A DNA stretch of 64,000 bases from Triticum aestivum (lineage: Eukaryota; Streptophyta; Magnoliopsida; Poales; Poaceae), in contig NC_057814.1 of NCBI RefSeq assembly GCF_018294505.1, positions 40,582,398-40,646,397 on the forward strand, read 5' to 3'. Both the position numbers and the translations under genes were made by a program. The notes below the pieces were generated by a model, which was given only the letters and a program-made list of their open reading frames with translations, ran no database searches and was not told the DNA's origin. Position 1 is the first letter of the stretch, and every line of letters starts with the position of its first letter. Shown in pieces: positions 33,375 to 45,439 of the stretch.

Positions 33375-36300
33375 TCACTTTTTCTTCGCTTGTGTTATTT
33401 GCTTATTGCGCCGTAACCATGGATAATCTTCATCGTTTATCAGGATGCTTGGGTCAGCCTTGACTTTGAAGGGAGGAATTTCATGAAACTTTTCATAATC
33501 TTCAGACATGTCTGTCTTGCCCTCCACTCCCACAATGTCCCTTTTTCTTGAAAGAACTATGTGCCGCTTTGGCTCATCGTATGATGTATTCGCTTCCTTA
33601 TCTTTTCTTTTCCTCGGTCTGGTAGACATGTCCTTCACATAGATAACCTATGCCACATCATTGGCTAGGACGAACGGTTCGTCAGTGTACCCAAGATTGT
33701 TCAGATCCACTGTTGTCATTCCGTACTGTGGGTCTACCTGTACCCCGCCTCCTGACAGATTGACCCATTTGCACTTAAACAAAGGGACCTTAAAATCATG
33801 TCCGTAGTCAAGTTCCCATATGTCCATTATGTAACCATAATATGTGTCCTTTCCCCTCTCGGTTGCTGCATCAAAGCGGACACCGCTGTTTTGGTTGGTG
33901 CTCTTTTGATCTTGGGCGATCGTGTAAAATGTATTCCCATTTATCTCGTATCCTTTGTAAGTCAATACAGTCGAAGATGGTCCCCTGGACAACGAGTACA
34001 ACTCATCACAAACAGTGGTGTCACCTCTGAGACGTGTTTCCAACCAACTGCTGAAAGTCCTGATGTGTTCACATGTAATCCAGTCGTCACACTGCTCCGG
34101 GTGTTTGGAGCGCAGACTGTTCTTGTGTTCATCGACATACGGGGTCACCAAGGTAGAGTTCTGTAGAACTGTGTAGTGTGCTTCAGACCAAGAATATCCG
34201 TCCCTGCATATTATTGAGTTCCCCCCTCCAAGCGTGCCTTTTCCAGTCAGTCTCCCCTCATACCGCGATTTAGGGAGACCTATCTTCTCAAGGCCAGGAA
34301 TGAAGTCAACACAAAACCCAATGACATCCTCTGTTTGATGGCCCATGGAGATGCTTCCTTCTGGCCTAGCGCGGTTACGGACATATTTCTTTAGGACTCC
34401 CATGAACCTCTCAAAGGGGAACATATTGTGTAGAAATACGGGCCCCAGAATGACAATCTCGTCGACTAGATGAACTAGGACGTGCGTCATGATATTGAAG
34501 AAGGATGGTGGGAACACCAGCTCGAAACTGACAAGACATTGCGCCACATCACTCCTTAGCCTTGGTATGATTTCTGGATCGATCACCTTCTGAGAGATTG
34601 CATTGAGGAATGCACATAGCTTCACAATGGCTAATCGGACGTTTTCCGGTAGAAGCCCCCTCAATGCAACCGGAAGCAGTTGCGTCATAATCACGTGGCA
34701 GTCATGAGACTTTAGGTTCTGGAACTTTTTCTCTGGCATATTTATTATTCCCTTTATATTCGACGAGAAGCCAGTCGGGACCTTCATACTGAGCAGGCAT
34801 TCAAAGAAGATTTCTTTCTCTTCTTTCGTAAGAGCGTAGCTGGCAGGACCTTCATACTGCTTCGGAGGCATGCCATCTTTTTCGTGCAAACGTTGCAGGT
34901 CCTCCCGTGGCTCAGGTGTATCTTTTGTCTTCCCATACATGCCCAAGAAGCCTAGCAGGTTCACGCAAAGGTTCTTCGTCACGTGCATCACGTCGATTGA
35001 AGAGCGGACCTCTAGCTCTTTCCAGTAGGGTAGGTCCCAAAATATAGATTTCTTCTTCCACATGGGTGCGTGTCCCTCAACGTCATTCGGAACAGCTAGT
35101 CCGCCGGGACCCTTTCCAAAGATTACGTGTAAATCATTGACCATAGCAAGTACGTGATCACCGGTACACATGGCGGGCTTCTTCCGGTGATCTGTCTCGC
35201 CTTTGAAATGCTTGCCTTTCTTTCGACATTGATGGTTGGTCGGAAGAAATCGACGATGGCCCAGGTACACATTCTTCCTGCTTTTGTCCAGGTATATACT
35301 TTCAGTGTCATCTAAACAGTGCGTGCATGCGTGGTATCCCTTGTTTGTCTGTCCTGAAAGGTTACTGAGAGCGGGCCAATCGTTGATGGTTACAAACAGC
35401 AACGCGTGCAGGTTAAATTCCTCCTGTTTGTGCTCATCCCACGTACGTACACCGTTTCCAGTCCACAGCTGTAAAAGTTCTTCAACTAATGGCCTTAGGT
35501 ACACATCAATGTCGTTGCCGGGTTGCTTAGGGCCTTGGATGAGAACTGGCATCATAATGAACTTCCGCTTCATGCACATCCAAGGAGGAAGGTTATACAT
35601 ACATAGAGTCACGGGCCAGGTGCTGTGATTGCTGCTCTGCTCCCCGAAAGGATTAATGCCATCCGCGCTTAAACCAAACCATACATTCCTTGGGTCACCT
35701 GCAAACTCAGCCCAGTACTTTCTCTCAATTTTTCTCCACTGCGACCCGTCAGCGGGTGCTCTCAACTTCCCGTCTTTCTTACGGTCCTCACTGTGCCATC
35801 GCATCAACTTGGCATGCTCTTCGTTTCTGAACAGACGTTTCAACCGTGGTATTATAGGAGCATACCACATCACCTTCGCAGGAACCCTCTTCCTGGGGGG
35901 CTCGCCGTCAACTTCACCAGGGTCATCTCGTCTGATCTTATACCGCAATGCACCGCATACCGGGCATGCGTTCAGATCCTTGTACGCACCGCGGTAGAGG
36001 ATGCTGTCATTAGGGCATGCATGTATCTTCTGCACCTCCAATCCTAGAGGGCATACGACCTTCTTTGCTGCGTATGTACTGTCGGGCAATTCGTTATCCT
36101 TTGGAAGCTTCTTCTTCAATATTTTCAATAGCTTCTCAAATCCTTTGTCAGGCACAGCATTCTCTGCCTTCCACTGCAGCAATTCCAGTACGGTACCGAG
36201 CTTTGTGTTGCCATCTTCGCAATTGGGGTACAACCCTTTTTTTGTGATCCTCTAACATGCGATCGAACTTCAGCTTCTCCTTTTGACTTTCGCATTGCGT

Positions 36301-36738
36301 CCTTGCATCGACAATGACCCGGCGGAGATCATCATCATCGGGCACTGGTTCCTCTTCATCTTCAGCAGCTTCCCCCCTTGCAGCATCATTGGGCACATCG
36401 TCTGGTTCCTCTTGATCTTCAGCAGCTTCCCCGGTTGCAGCATCACCGTATTCAGGGGGCACATAGTTGTCATCGTCCTCTTCTTCTTCGCCGTCTTCCA
36501 TCATAACCCCCATTTCTCCGTGCCTCGTCCAAACATTATAGTGTGGCATGAAACCCTTGTAAAGCAGGTGGGCATGAAGGATTTTCCGGTCAGAGTAAGA
36601 CTTCGTATTCCCACATGTAGGGCATGGACAACACATAAAACCATTCAGCTTGTTTGCCTCAGCCACTTCGAGAAAATCATGCATGCCCTTAATGTACTCG
36701 GAGGTGTGTCTGTCACCGTACATCCATTGCCGGTTCAT
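33375..36738 (-). pseudogene. TNP2-type (TNPD) CACTA transposase, broken by one frameshift and one stop
   Basis: N-terminus MNRQWMYGDRHTSEYI with CPCPTCGN is the transposase-associated domain (about residues 1-75). An acidic linker follows. After the frameshift the second part (36233-33648, 861 codons) holds the Transposase_21/TNP2 core, with D in LSADGINPF (~191 of that part), D in TINDWPAL (~285) and CxxC in HACTHCL (~303). It also has a DUF4218-like part (FPFERFMGVLKKYVRNRARP) and a DUF4216-like C-terminus (YYGYIMDIWELDYGHDFKVP). A run of seven A at 36238-36244 (HKK then RVVP instead of GLYP) shifts the frame by one. TAG at 33645-33647 then cuts off a basic tail (VKDMSTRPRKRKDKEAN ...) ending at 33375. 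Otherwise it is well preserved, about 1120 codons. In intact relatives this protein cuts the ends and moves the element. Confidence 0.9.
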
Positions 36739-36922
36739 CTGCGTGCATTATATATAATTAAGTGTGTCAAAAACCATTACAGAACATCATGAATAGATAA
36801 TTAAGTGACCAAATTAATAGAAGTTCATCATCACATTAGAACCAAAGTACATACATAGTTCTCATCTAACAACATATATATTGCTCTCCAGAGCATCTAA
36901 TTAATTAAACCATACATTGAAA

Positions 36923-37370
36923 CTATGTAAAACATTTCAATGCGAAAACAAATGCGATCATAATCGCAACCAAGGTAACAATTGATCCAACGGCATAATG
37001 ATACCAAGCCTCGGTATGAATGGCATATTTTCTAATCTTTCTAATCTTCAAGCGCATTGCATCCATCTTGATCTTGTGATCATCGACGACATCCGCAACA
37101 TGCAACTCCAATATCATCTTCTCCTCCTCAATTTTTTTTATTTTTTCCTTCAAGTAATTGTTTTCTTCTTCAACTAAATTTAACCTCTCGACAATAGGTT
37201 CGGTTAGAATTTCCGGTTCAACCACCTCCTAGATAAATAAAATCTATGTCACGCTGGTCGGTATATTTGTCATAAACAATAAATTAATCAAATAGTTATA
37301 AAAAGATAATATATACCACATCCGAATCATAGACAGGACGAGGGCCGACGGGGGCGGATACCAAAAACAT
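36923..37370 (-). CDS. Small CACTA-encoded protein: coiled coil plus C-terminal membrane segment
   Basis: Two exons, 37370-37317 (MFLVSAPVGPRPVYDSDV) and 37228-36923, with donor GTATAT and acceptor ATCTAG. The joined frame is unbroken at 119 residues. Exon 2 has a strong coiled coil (VEEENNYLKEKIKKIEEEK, continuing through ELHVADVVDDHKIKMDAMRL), a basic patch (KIRKIRK), then a hydrophobic span (VGSIVTLVAIMIAFVFALKC) reaching almost to the C-terminus, like a tail-anchored protein. It lies between the element's right end and the transposase. I know the type as an uncharacterised reading frame that accompanies Triticeae CACTAs; function unknown. Confidence 0.65.
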
Positions 37371-37749
37371 CGCACTATGTAATAAGAAGGAATAAAATAG
37401 TAAGAAAATTAGACAAGTATCTATCTAAAGTAAGAATTTTTTTCTTTCAAAAAGAAGATAAGAACAAGAGGCTCACCACGGTGTTGCCGGCGACGAGATC
37501 GGCGCGGGCGGTCGACGGCGGTGAAGACGGGAATGGGACGTGACGGGCCGCTAAATCTAGACAAATCTCGAGGAAAATGGAGCTCGGAGGTCGAGTTTCG
37601 AGAGGAGAAAGATTAACTAGTGTGGCTCGGGCATTTCATCGAACACCTCATGTGCATAGGAGGTGAGCTAGAGCACCACAAAGCCCTCCCCTCGCCGGCT
37701 AGAGAAAAACAGAGCACTGTGGAGTGCTCTGCCGTGGCGATGGGGTATA

Positions 37750-38051
37750 TATAGGCACCTCATTGGTCCCGGTTCGTGGCATGAACCGGTACTAAATCCG
37801 GGCCTTCTGTCCCGGTTCATGCCAAGAACCGGGACAAATGGTTGTGGGCCAGGTGCGAGGACCATTAGTCCCGGTTCGTGGCTCAAACCGGGACAAATGG
37901 TTCCATACGAACCGGGACCAATGCCCACGAGGCCCCGGCCGGCCCCCTGGGCTCACGAACCGGGACGAATGCCCCCATGGTCCCGGTTCGTGACTGAACC
38001 GGGGCTAATGTGAAAACTGCCCTGTGACCTTTGCCCCGTTTTCTACTAGTG
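37750..38051 (-). promoter_or_regulatory. CACTA 5' subterminal repeats with TATA box
   Basis: TTGGTCCCGGTTCGTGGC and inverse copies are packed between 37760 and 38010. On the minus strand, beyond the repeats, TATATATACCCC gives a TATA-like box near 37744-37752. This is the expected promoter and transposase-binding region for the minus-strand genes. Confidence 0.6.
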
Positions 38052-38054
38052 AGT

Positions 38055-39429
38055 AGAAACTACAAGCGGGCGTGGTACAGTGAAATTTGACACTACACAT
38101 TGTCAAATATTGCTACAATCATGAGAATAATTTTAGTTATTTGTGGCAGTCTACCGTGACTAGCGAACAATATGTTTTTCCTAAATTTTGTTAACATTGT
38201 GACAATTAATTCTTCGGCATTTTTTCTATGACTCATCACATTCTAATAAGGAAATGTACAGAAAAGTTTGACAATCCCAAGGACAGTACAAAAATGTTTT
38301 TCTGCTAAAAATGCTTTAAACCAATTAAGCAACATTACTTTTCCACACATGCTGTAGGTAGTGGATACGAAGTCTCTGACTGAATTTCTTGTCCTTGCAT
38401 ACAACAGTGAAGCAATATGCGGCTTTGTTCATCTTGGTGAAGTGTATCATGTTCTCTGCAAGAGGTATAACTGATTCTTTGCGCGGCCGGCAAAATTGGG
38501 ATTTCAGTGTTCCTCGCTTGCAACGAGACGTTTGGCTTGTTTGTTTCAGGCGCACGCACGCTTTGCCGCAATGATGCAGCCACACGGTGACCCCTGCCTT
38601 TGCCATTGATCTCGCAGCACGTGGCTCCCACAGCTTCTCTCCTCTACTTCCGCCCTCCCTCTGGGTCTAGACACTCATGCTATATCTGTCTAAGTTAAGC
38701 TGGGTATTGTTTCGAGGCCGCACGCCCTTTCGTGCATGTCCATCCATCCACCAGCGATACAGTACAGAAAGCTGAAAAGGTTTGAAGCTTGGCATCTGGG
38801 TGGTGGATTCATAGGCTGTCCTCCATTTGGTAGCGTGTCGACTTTGCACTCTGCAGCCGCTGCGCCGGGCGGCGTGATGCTTCTTTCTCCGTGGAATCAA
38901 GGAGGGCCCGGGTGCTCTTTTTACTGGCTTTCACGTTGCATCGAGCAGGAGTATCCAACGTCAACACAAAATATTTGAATTCCTGTGAAAGACCAGCCTA
39001 AGTCTCGGTTTACCGAGTGTTTTGATAGTATGTTTGGCTTGTAATCATATCCATTGTTGAAGTACTTGAGTCACTACAATTGTTTCTCGCTACTGTCTGT
39101 TTCTTTTTCAATGCATCCCTCAAACTTTCCTATAAGCAGTCCGTCTCCGCTACCGTAGAACAATCTTTTTCCCGAACTTTGCCAATTTCTCACCATGTTT
39201 TTCTGTACCTATCACACTTTAGAAAGTACTTGCATGGAAAAGTTTGTCAACCCGTAAGACAACTGAAATGACTTTTTTCCCAAGAGCAGTTTTAACATGG
39301 TCCCTCTTACCACCTTTTTTCCCAAGAGACATAAGAATACATAATAAGTCTGAGCCATTGATTACATTAAGTAATTGGTCTGACTAACTTTTACGACGAG
39401 TAATTTGGAACGGAGGGAGTACCTTCTTT
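38055..39429. other. Spacer made of diverged duplicated segments
   Basis: 38055-38110 continues the copy interrupted by the CACTA. 38510-38580 (GCAACGAGACGTTTGGCTTG) matches 44833-44900 (CAACGAGACGTTGTGTTTG). 38940-39010 (TATCCAACGTCAACACAAAA) matches 46020-46080 and 44928-45000. 38795-38820 (GTGGTGGATTCATAGGCTG) matches 47715-47735. 39380-39420 ends in GGAACGGAGGGAGTAC, one end of a Stowaway-like MITE. No gene is recognised. Confidence 0.5.
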
Positions 39430-40140
39430 GGGCATCTCCCACGTTGACCCCTAAAATGGCCACGGTATCCGTCTGCGGACGCGTACGGACAGGTCCGTGA
39501 ACAGTTATATGGGAGCCGGCCATCCAACCATGCCCACATACATTTCAAAATGGATTTCAACAAACCAGACGAATTACATGCAAATCGAATGATTTTCATC
39601 TAAACCGGAACATATTCATTACATTTTCAACATATTTCATTAAACAAAAGCGACTGGACCTAAACCTAATCTAAATCTACGGCGCCGCCTGTCCTCCGAC
39701 TCCTTGTTATTTCCCTCCATGCCCATGTCGGGCGGCCGTGTCCATGTCTGGCAAAGATGAGACCCGTGAAGTGAAGGTGCGTGGCCGGAGTGAAAGAGTA
39801 GAACATAGGACAAGGACCGGCCCACTTGGGACTCGAGGCCCCGCCGCCACCCATGCCCTACTCCACCTCATCGGAGTCCGCGACCTGTTCATCACCAGTG
39901 TATCGGCGCCGACGATGCACAGTGGGCGACACGAACCACGCACAGCTGCTGGCGCTGTCGTTCGGGATCACTTGCGCCGCCATCGTCGCCTCCGCGGCCG
40001 CTTTGCAGCCGGCGCGAGTGCGTGGGGCCTTGTACATTGTCCGCTGCTCGACAATGAAGTTGGGATTCTGTGCAACCATGGCCAGCATGACCTGCTTGCT
40101 CGCGAGCTCGCGTAGATTTGGCCCTATGCCAGTTGGCGAG
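39430..40140 (-). mobile_element. Harbinger-like fragment with decayed ORF1-type gene
   Basis: Begins GGGCATCTCCCACGTTGACC, the family's terminus, followed by the same AACAGTT...GGGAGCCGGCC type text seen at the ends of 42514-43774. A minus-strand open stretch (40088-39858) is Ala-rich and reads MLAMVAQNPNFIVEQRTMYK. It resembles the C-terminal part of grass Harbinger accessory proteins only loosely. The far end is not found. Confidence 0.4.
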
Positions 40141-40540
40141 ACTCAAGGAGGGAGATGTTGTACCACCCGTGGAGGAAAGCTCGTCGGAGATAAGCATATA
40201 ATAGAAAACACTGGCCAAGTAAGGACTAAAGGAATCATCATACAACTGAATAGATAGTTTATTTTCTTTCTTGGTTTCCAAGTCATGGAGTAGCATTAAA
40301 CAAGTCTAACCGGCCGAAGCTCCAATGTAAAACAAGCTCCCAAGAATGATTGGATGCTACACTGTATGGGTTTCCTTTTTTTCATGCTATCTAGTTATAC
40401 ACATGGTCGTTTTGGATTAAATTTGCATGTACAAATGATTACATGGTTTTTTGTCCCGTACACACATACAAGATAATAGCTATAGCTATAGTTGATAGCA
40501 AGCTATGCCAAATAGGCGCAACTTATTTGTGAATGTGTTC

Positions 40541-40867
40541 TTCTGTTCCCGACCTCATGTGAGCTCGGGTGAAAAGTAAAATTAAAAAAATAAGAAAAAT
40601 GAATTTTTGTGTGCCAAACATTGCTAAATGTTTTTATTGCTTGTAAAGTTTCATCGTTAAATGACATTGTGGAAGATGTGGAAAAAAAAATCAAGACTCC
40701 AAAATGCTTTGGAAATATAAGTTTGGATCATCAATTTTTTTTGGCCATGTTTCCAGAAAGCAAGCAATGAAAACATTTGTCAATGTTTGGAACTAAAAAG
40801 TTCTGAATTTTTTTATTTTTATTTTATATAGTTCACCTGAGCTCACATGAGTTTGGGATCAGAACAA
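40541..40867. mobile_element. MITE with ~33-bp terminal inverted repeats, unclassified
   Basis: The left arm (40541-40573, containing CTCATGTGAGCTCGGGTGAA) is complementary to the right arm (40832-40867, TTCACCTGAGCTCACATGAG). The centre is AT-rich and non-coding. A clean target duplication is not evident. Confidence 0.6.
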
Positions 40868-41984
40868 CCGTGGTTCAGCTGTTTGGTGCTATAGTGGTCG
40901 TAGCTAGGATAGAAGTACAAAGCATCATATAGGTTCATTTTTAAACTCCCGCAAAGCTATAGCTAGCCAAATTTAAAACATTTTAAAAAAGCAGAGACAC
41001 ACCACAATGTGTTCTCTCTTAGGATATCTAAATGATATTCTATTTAATTGTCTTAGGGTCATATTTGCATTTTAACCTTGTGGTCCAATAGTGGAGAGAG
41101 GTAGAAGTGAAAATGTGGGAGATATGCCACACCGGCTCAAAACCATTAGTTACACTCCATAAGAAGATGAGTGACGAGCCATATCTCCACTAACATACAA
41201 CTCATCGCTTTCTTCGGTAAATACATTAACATCATTTTATCTATGATACCATTATATCGCCAGTTAGTACTGTGATGTGCTCAGATTTTGATTGTATGGC
41301 CAACCCCTAACATTCCTGGATTAAAGTCTTCTGAACAACGAACGTAATGGGAGCTTCAACCTCCAAAAAAATAGTGATCTGATTGCACCCGGCTATGAAT
41401 GAGGACACAGCTTGGTTGCCCCAGGCTACATTATGGCAGACGGAGTACTGCTACATACTAATTTTATTTTGTAGTCATTCTCTATTTAACAGTTTTGTAT
41501 ATTTTCTTACAACGAGCATTATTTGGGCATTGGCACATGCATCGTCTGCCATTATACTCCTTCTCTAAAGAACAATAGTGGGAATAGGAGTTTGTATACA
41601 ACATTGCTATCATGTGCTCTTTCTTTTATACGCCCTCCGTCTGAAAATACTTGTCGGAGAAATGGATGTATCTAGGAAGTATAAAAAACTACACCAGACA
41701 TTAATGTACACCTACTTGCCTTCTGCCAGATGTACCGCGCAAGTTACAAGTCTGGAGAGAGCGCTATACACTTGCATAGTAGAGTAGACTGGTAAATGTG
41801 ACTTCCACGGTGCCTAAAATCAAGCAAACTCGGCGGCTAGCTATTCCAGCCTGGCCAAGTGACTGCGTCCTACGTTATCCTGGATCGGTAAAATCAAGAA
41901 ATTTCTTACAAACGTGAATTTGTAAGACAACTGAAATGAGGGAGCTTTGGTTTGGGGAAGGATCAAGTGGACCAGGATCCATGA
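40868..41984. other. Unassigned spacer
   Basis: No gene recognised. 41629-41690 (CTCCGTCTGAAAATACTTGT) looks like one end of a Stowaway-type MITE without its partner. Confidence 0.4.
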
Positions 41985-42101
41985 CTCAATCAAAGCTAGA
42001 TAGTCCATCTTGTAGTTCATGTAAACAATTGCTAATTCCTGGTGCCTCATATGTCTATATGAATAAAACTCAATAACCACAAGGAAGAGAAGCAAAGTGA
42101 G

Positions 42102-42133
<32 letters not shown>

Positions 42134-42330
42134 TTCATCTTTTGCTTGGTGATGCCTTACTCTTATAAATGACTTGTGTGGTGGGAAGTGATATGATGCC
42201 ACTCGTTTGCATGTTGGTTATGACTTTGGCCCTTGGGTAGGAAGACGACATCAGAGCTTCAACCACCTCTTAAGCAAACTACATTTCCTTTATTTTTCTT
42301 CCTAAAAGGAATGAATTATATTGATCTCTC
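41985..42330. repeat. Diverged duplicated segment, copy 2
   Basis: GCTAATTCCTGGTGCCTCAT, AAGAGAAGCAAAGTGAGTTG, GATTCATCTTTTGCTTGG and GTTGGTTATGACTTTGGCCC are collinear with copies at 26290-26742 and 45440-45970. Confidence 0.6.
42103..42132. repeat. (GT)n microsatellite
   Basis: About 15 GT units in one uninterrupted run, inside duplicated segment copy 2. Confidence 0.95.
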
Positions 42331-42513
42331 TGCCAAGAACCAAAAATGAGGGGGACTAAATAGGCCAAACTTTTTATAACATGGGCCAATTCACATAATA
42401 CATGTTTCCCGCCTTAAATCTAAGAGATTGAAATCAAGCGCGCGCGTGGGCCCACACACACATTAGTCAACATCAAAATTTGAATCAAATAAGAAATGAC
42501 ATTTGGACAATTA

Positions 42514-43774
42514 GGGCATCTCCAGAGTGGACCCTCAAGCCACCCGCATACGTCCGAACCACATGGTCCGGACGTGTTTTGCCATACAACGTGGGCCTGT
42601 ATAAGTCCGCTGAGCGGTCGGGACGCACTTTTTCCCGCAAAATGGAAGCAAAGTGGGGGGGGGGGTGTGGGAGTTCAGACAACAGCCTCATAGGACTGTG
42701 ACACCCCGGCCCACAAATATTCCCCATCCCGGTCCTAATTTCTTCCAATCCGTCCATTCTCACCTTTGCTTCGCATCTGCAAGGCTGCAACCTCCTATTC
42801 CGACGCCGCCACTGTACCACTCCGTCCGGCACACAGGCATTGCCGGACTTCCGTAGCAGCATTGACGCGCCTGCTTGTCTTACAACAGCGCCATCCACCC
42901 AGGACCCGTCTGCAGCCAGGTACAGGCTGCACCCCTCTCGACGCCATCCATGGCGGACACCACGCCCAAAAGGTGTTCGGTGAAATGCCATTGAGCCTAT
43001 TTTTTAGCGTCATGTCATTTTTATAGTACAAAGGATGGCGGGGTACTCATTCATGGAGGATGAGTTGTCGTGCGATGCGTGGTTGGCCATATCTGCAAAT
43101 TATCTTAGGCGGGAGCAGAAGGGGAGTTTCTGGCAGCGAGTGCATGATTTATTCCACGTGTGAAAGCACATTGTGCCCTACGACATGCACATCATCCATG
43201 ATTGCAATGTGAAGTCGATATCATATCGATGGTAATGCCATCCAGACCTCCTTCACCAAGATTGTGGCACGGTTGGTCGGCTGGAGGGAAGGTGGCCATT
43301 GCGCGTGGCAGAGGAGGAGATCTTAAGTTTTTCTTCTTCTTGCTCAACTTGTTGATTGAATCATTCACCCAATGTTGCTCTACACATTATGTCATCCGTA
43401 CATGCTCCCGTGATGTAACACAGGATAGAGGGACGACCATTTGCGGACATACACTATAGGATGAAGCTGAAGGGCAATATGTGTGGGACGATATGATCCG
43501 TTCATGAAAAACTTGTTGAACATCCGGTTAATCTCCTTTATTTTGAACTATTTCTCGCTGAATTTGAACTATTGTTGTACTAGACTTATTTGCATGCTAT
43601 GTATGGATGATTTGTGTTATTTTCTATCCGAACTTTGATGAATTCCGCCAGATTTAAAGAATTTCATTCGCTTTAGTTGAAATCCGGCCTGAAATTTATG
43701 CGGACAGTGTTGAATGGCCGGCTCCCGCGTCCGTGTCCATGAACAGGTCCTCCGTGCCATCGTTGGAGATGCCC
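42514..43774 (+). mobile_element. Harbinger-like non-autonomous element (1.26 kb)
   Basis: Ends GGGCATCTCCA (42514-42524) and TGGAGATGCCC (43764-43774) are a perfect 11-bp inverted repeat. The left flank is TTA; the right flank ATA differs by one base from the expected TTA duplication. Inside is a decayed ORF1-type (Myb/SANT-like) gene and no transposase. Confidence 0.65.
43035..43300 (+). pseudogene. Myb/SANT-like (Harbinger ORF1-type) protein fragment
   Basis: The frame reads MAGYSFMEDELSCDAWLAIS, then ANYLRREQKGSFWQRVHDLF, a stop, then KHIVPYDMHIIHDCNV and KSISYRW, and after a frame change FTKIVARLVGWREGG. This matches the trihelix/Myb-like domain of the accessory protein common in grass PIF/Harbinger elements: E(D)xLLCDAWLA, KGxxFWxRVHxxFHE, RNVKSLSHRW and a following helix. 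The Trp residues are kept (DAW, FWQR, YRW). An in-frame TGA and at least one frameshift mark it as dead. In autonomous relatives this protein helps the transposase bind the ends. Confidence 0.65.
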
Positions 43775-44409
43775 ATATACTATCATGCAGCCACGGGAAC
43801 CTTGGAGTGTGCAATGCATCATGCATCTTGAATTTCCTCTTGCAACCGGGCAGCACGCTGCTGCCGTCTCGCTCCCCAACCGGTCTACTGTTGTCGCTGG
43901 GCACATGTTCATTTGCTCCTCTGCCATTATTGCTCTCGTTTCAGAACTTGACTCCTGTGAAGTTACTGAAACCTGGCTATAGTACTTTGGGAATGTATCC
44001 GGTGGTGCATCCATACTTGTGGTACTAGCGGTGCACCGGATGCCGTAGAACATTTTAGAAAATCTGCAAAAAATCTAGCGCATTGACACAATATTAATGT
44101 ATGTTGCTGCAAAATTTCATATCAAAATTCAAAAGATTTCTTGAGATACAAAATGAAGAATTTGACATAAGTGTCATAATGGGTCAATTCTAAAGCACAA
44201 CTTATGTTATGTACTATACAATATTGAATTTATCATTTCTATTTTCCGAGCTATGTTTCAAATTTTTTATTTGAATTTTTTTGACAACCTACATTAATGT
44301 TGTTTGAATGTGGTAATTTTTTTTTCAGAATTTTTCGACAATTTAAAATGTGCGATGTGAGTTCGGTGCAACCATAGCACTACAAGCACGGTGCACCAGA
44401 TATTCTCCC

Positions 44410-45349
44410 ATTGCAGAGCATCAGCCAAGGTGTACGGTCGCGTGCTTCAGTCATTCTAGTGAAGGCACTATTTTTACACTATACTGTTAAAATAGGAGAT
44501 GAAATTAGCATGGACTATAAAGGGTAGAAAAGTCAACTTCCACTCTTGTTGCCAAGTGCATAGGAAAAGTACCGGCACATTCGTCTAGGAAAACCAAGAG
44601 AAAACCGATGGTCACCCAAGTGTGGGACAAAGCCAAAATTTAGGGCTCCAGCAGAATCTGCTCGTTAATGATGACTATCGACAACACCATGATTAAATTA
44701 AGCAATCCAAGAAAGGAGTAGTACGGCCACCATTGAAAGAAGCACTGCACTATCACACCTAATCATCTACGGCATTGGGAAGAGACAAATGGATCTTTTC
44801 ATTGTGTGCAAACTTGAGAGCTACAGCCTCTTCCAACGAGACGTTGTGTTTGTTTGTTTTAGACGAACGCTTTGCTGCTGCGATGCGAGCATCCAACGTT
44901 GCAGGAGTCCACGTTGCAGGGAGTATTAGCATCCAACATCAAACTCCGAAGATTATTAGTTCTTTTGAATGAACACACAAATAAATACCGAAGTCTCGAT
45001 TAAGTAAATTTCACTTGGCTAAAGATAAAAATGCCAATACTCCATGCAAAGTTAATACATTACAGTTGGCCCATGGTGAACTCCTCATGCGACGGGATTC
45101 CAGATGACATGATAGCGCGAACGTTAACAGGGCGACCAGCCACATCAACGACATGGTGGTGTGGCGGGATAAAAGGGGCCGGATCGGAAAGGAAGTTGAC
45201 TATGGATCACTGCTTACTTGGTCTCCATGGCTGCCAGTGCAGTGATCACTTGACAAAAAAGGGTTTCCTCCCGCTTTATATATAAAGCAACCATCACCGC
45301 ATACAACCGAGACACCGATAGAAACACACGCCAACACCAAACACACAAG
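44410..45349. other. Spacer with duplicated-segment pieces
   Basis: 44735-44850 (GAAAGAAGCACTGCACTATC ... GAGAGCTACAGCC) matches 18826-18930 (GAAAGAAGCACTACCGCTAG ... GGAGGCTACAG). 44925-45000 matches 38945-39010. No gene recognised. Confidence 0.45.
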
Positions 45350-45420
45350 TGAAGCAAGGTTAGTGGTGCGATCAAGTGAAGCAAGGTTAGTGGTGTGATC
45401 AAGTGAAGCAAGGTGTGTGA
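45350..45420. repeat. 24-bp tandem repeat, about 3 copies
   Basis: GTGAAGCAAGGTTAGTGGTG then CGATCAA or TGATCAA, three times in a row. Confidence 0.9.
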
Positions 45421-45439
45421 CCCCATTCATCTTAGGTGG

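Larger units (their letters stand above)
26746..38051 (-). mobile_element. Complete 11.3-kb CACTA (En/Spm) transposon
   Basis: Ends CACTAGTAGGAAAAGGGGC (26746-26764) and, on the other strand from 38051, CACTAGTAGAAAACGGGGC. The 3-bp duplication AGT is exact (26743-26745 and 38052-38054). Subterminal regions carry many copies of TTTAGTCCCGGTT in both orientations (26760-26960, 37760-38010), expected binding sites for the element's second protein. Genes are on the minus strand, right to left: a small coiled-coil/membrane protein, the TNP2-type transposase, and a Ulp1-domain gene. The termini resemble the Caspar group of Triticeae CACTAs. The transposase is broken, so movement would need help in trans. 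Confidence 0.95.

Noticed and set aside
43785..43982. 65-codon frame that looked protein-like (MQPREPWSVQCIMHLEFPL)
   Set aside because: No recognisable domain, no splice context, and neighbouring frames are similarly open.
44027..44410. Possible MITE with GGTGCACC at both ends
   Set aside because: The shared core is itself palindromic, the arms do not extend as an inverted repeat and no duplication is seen.
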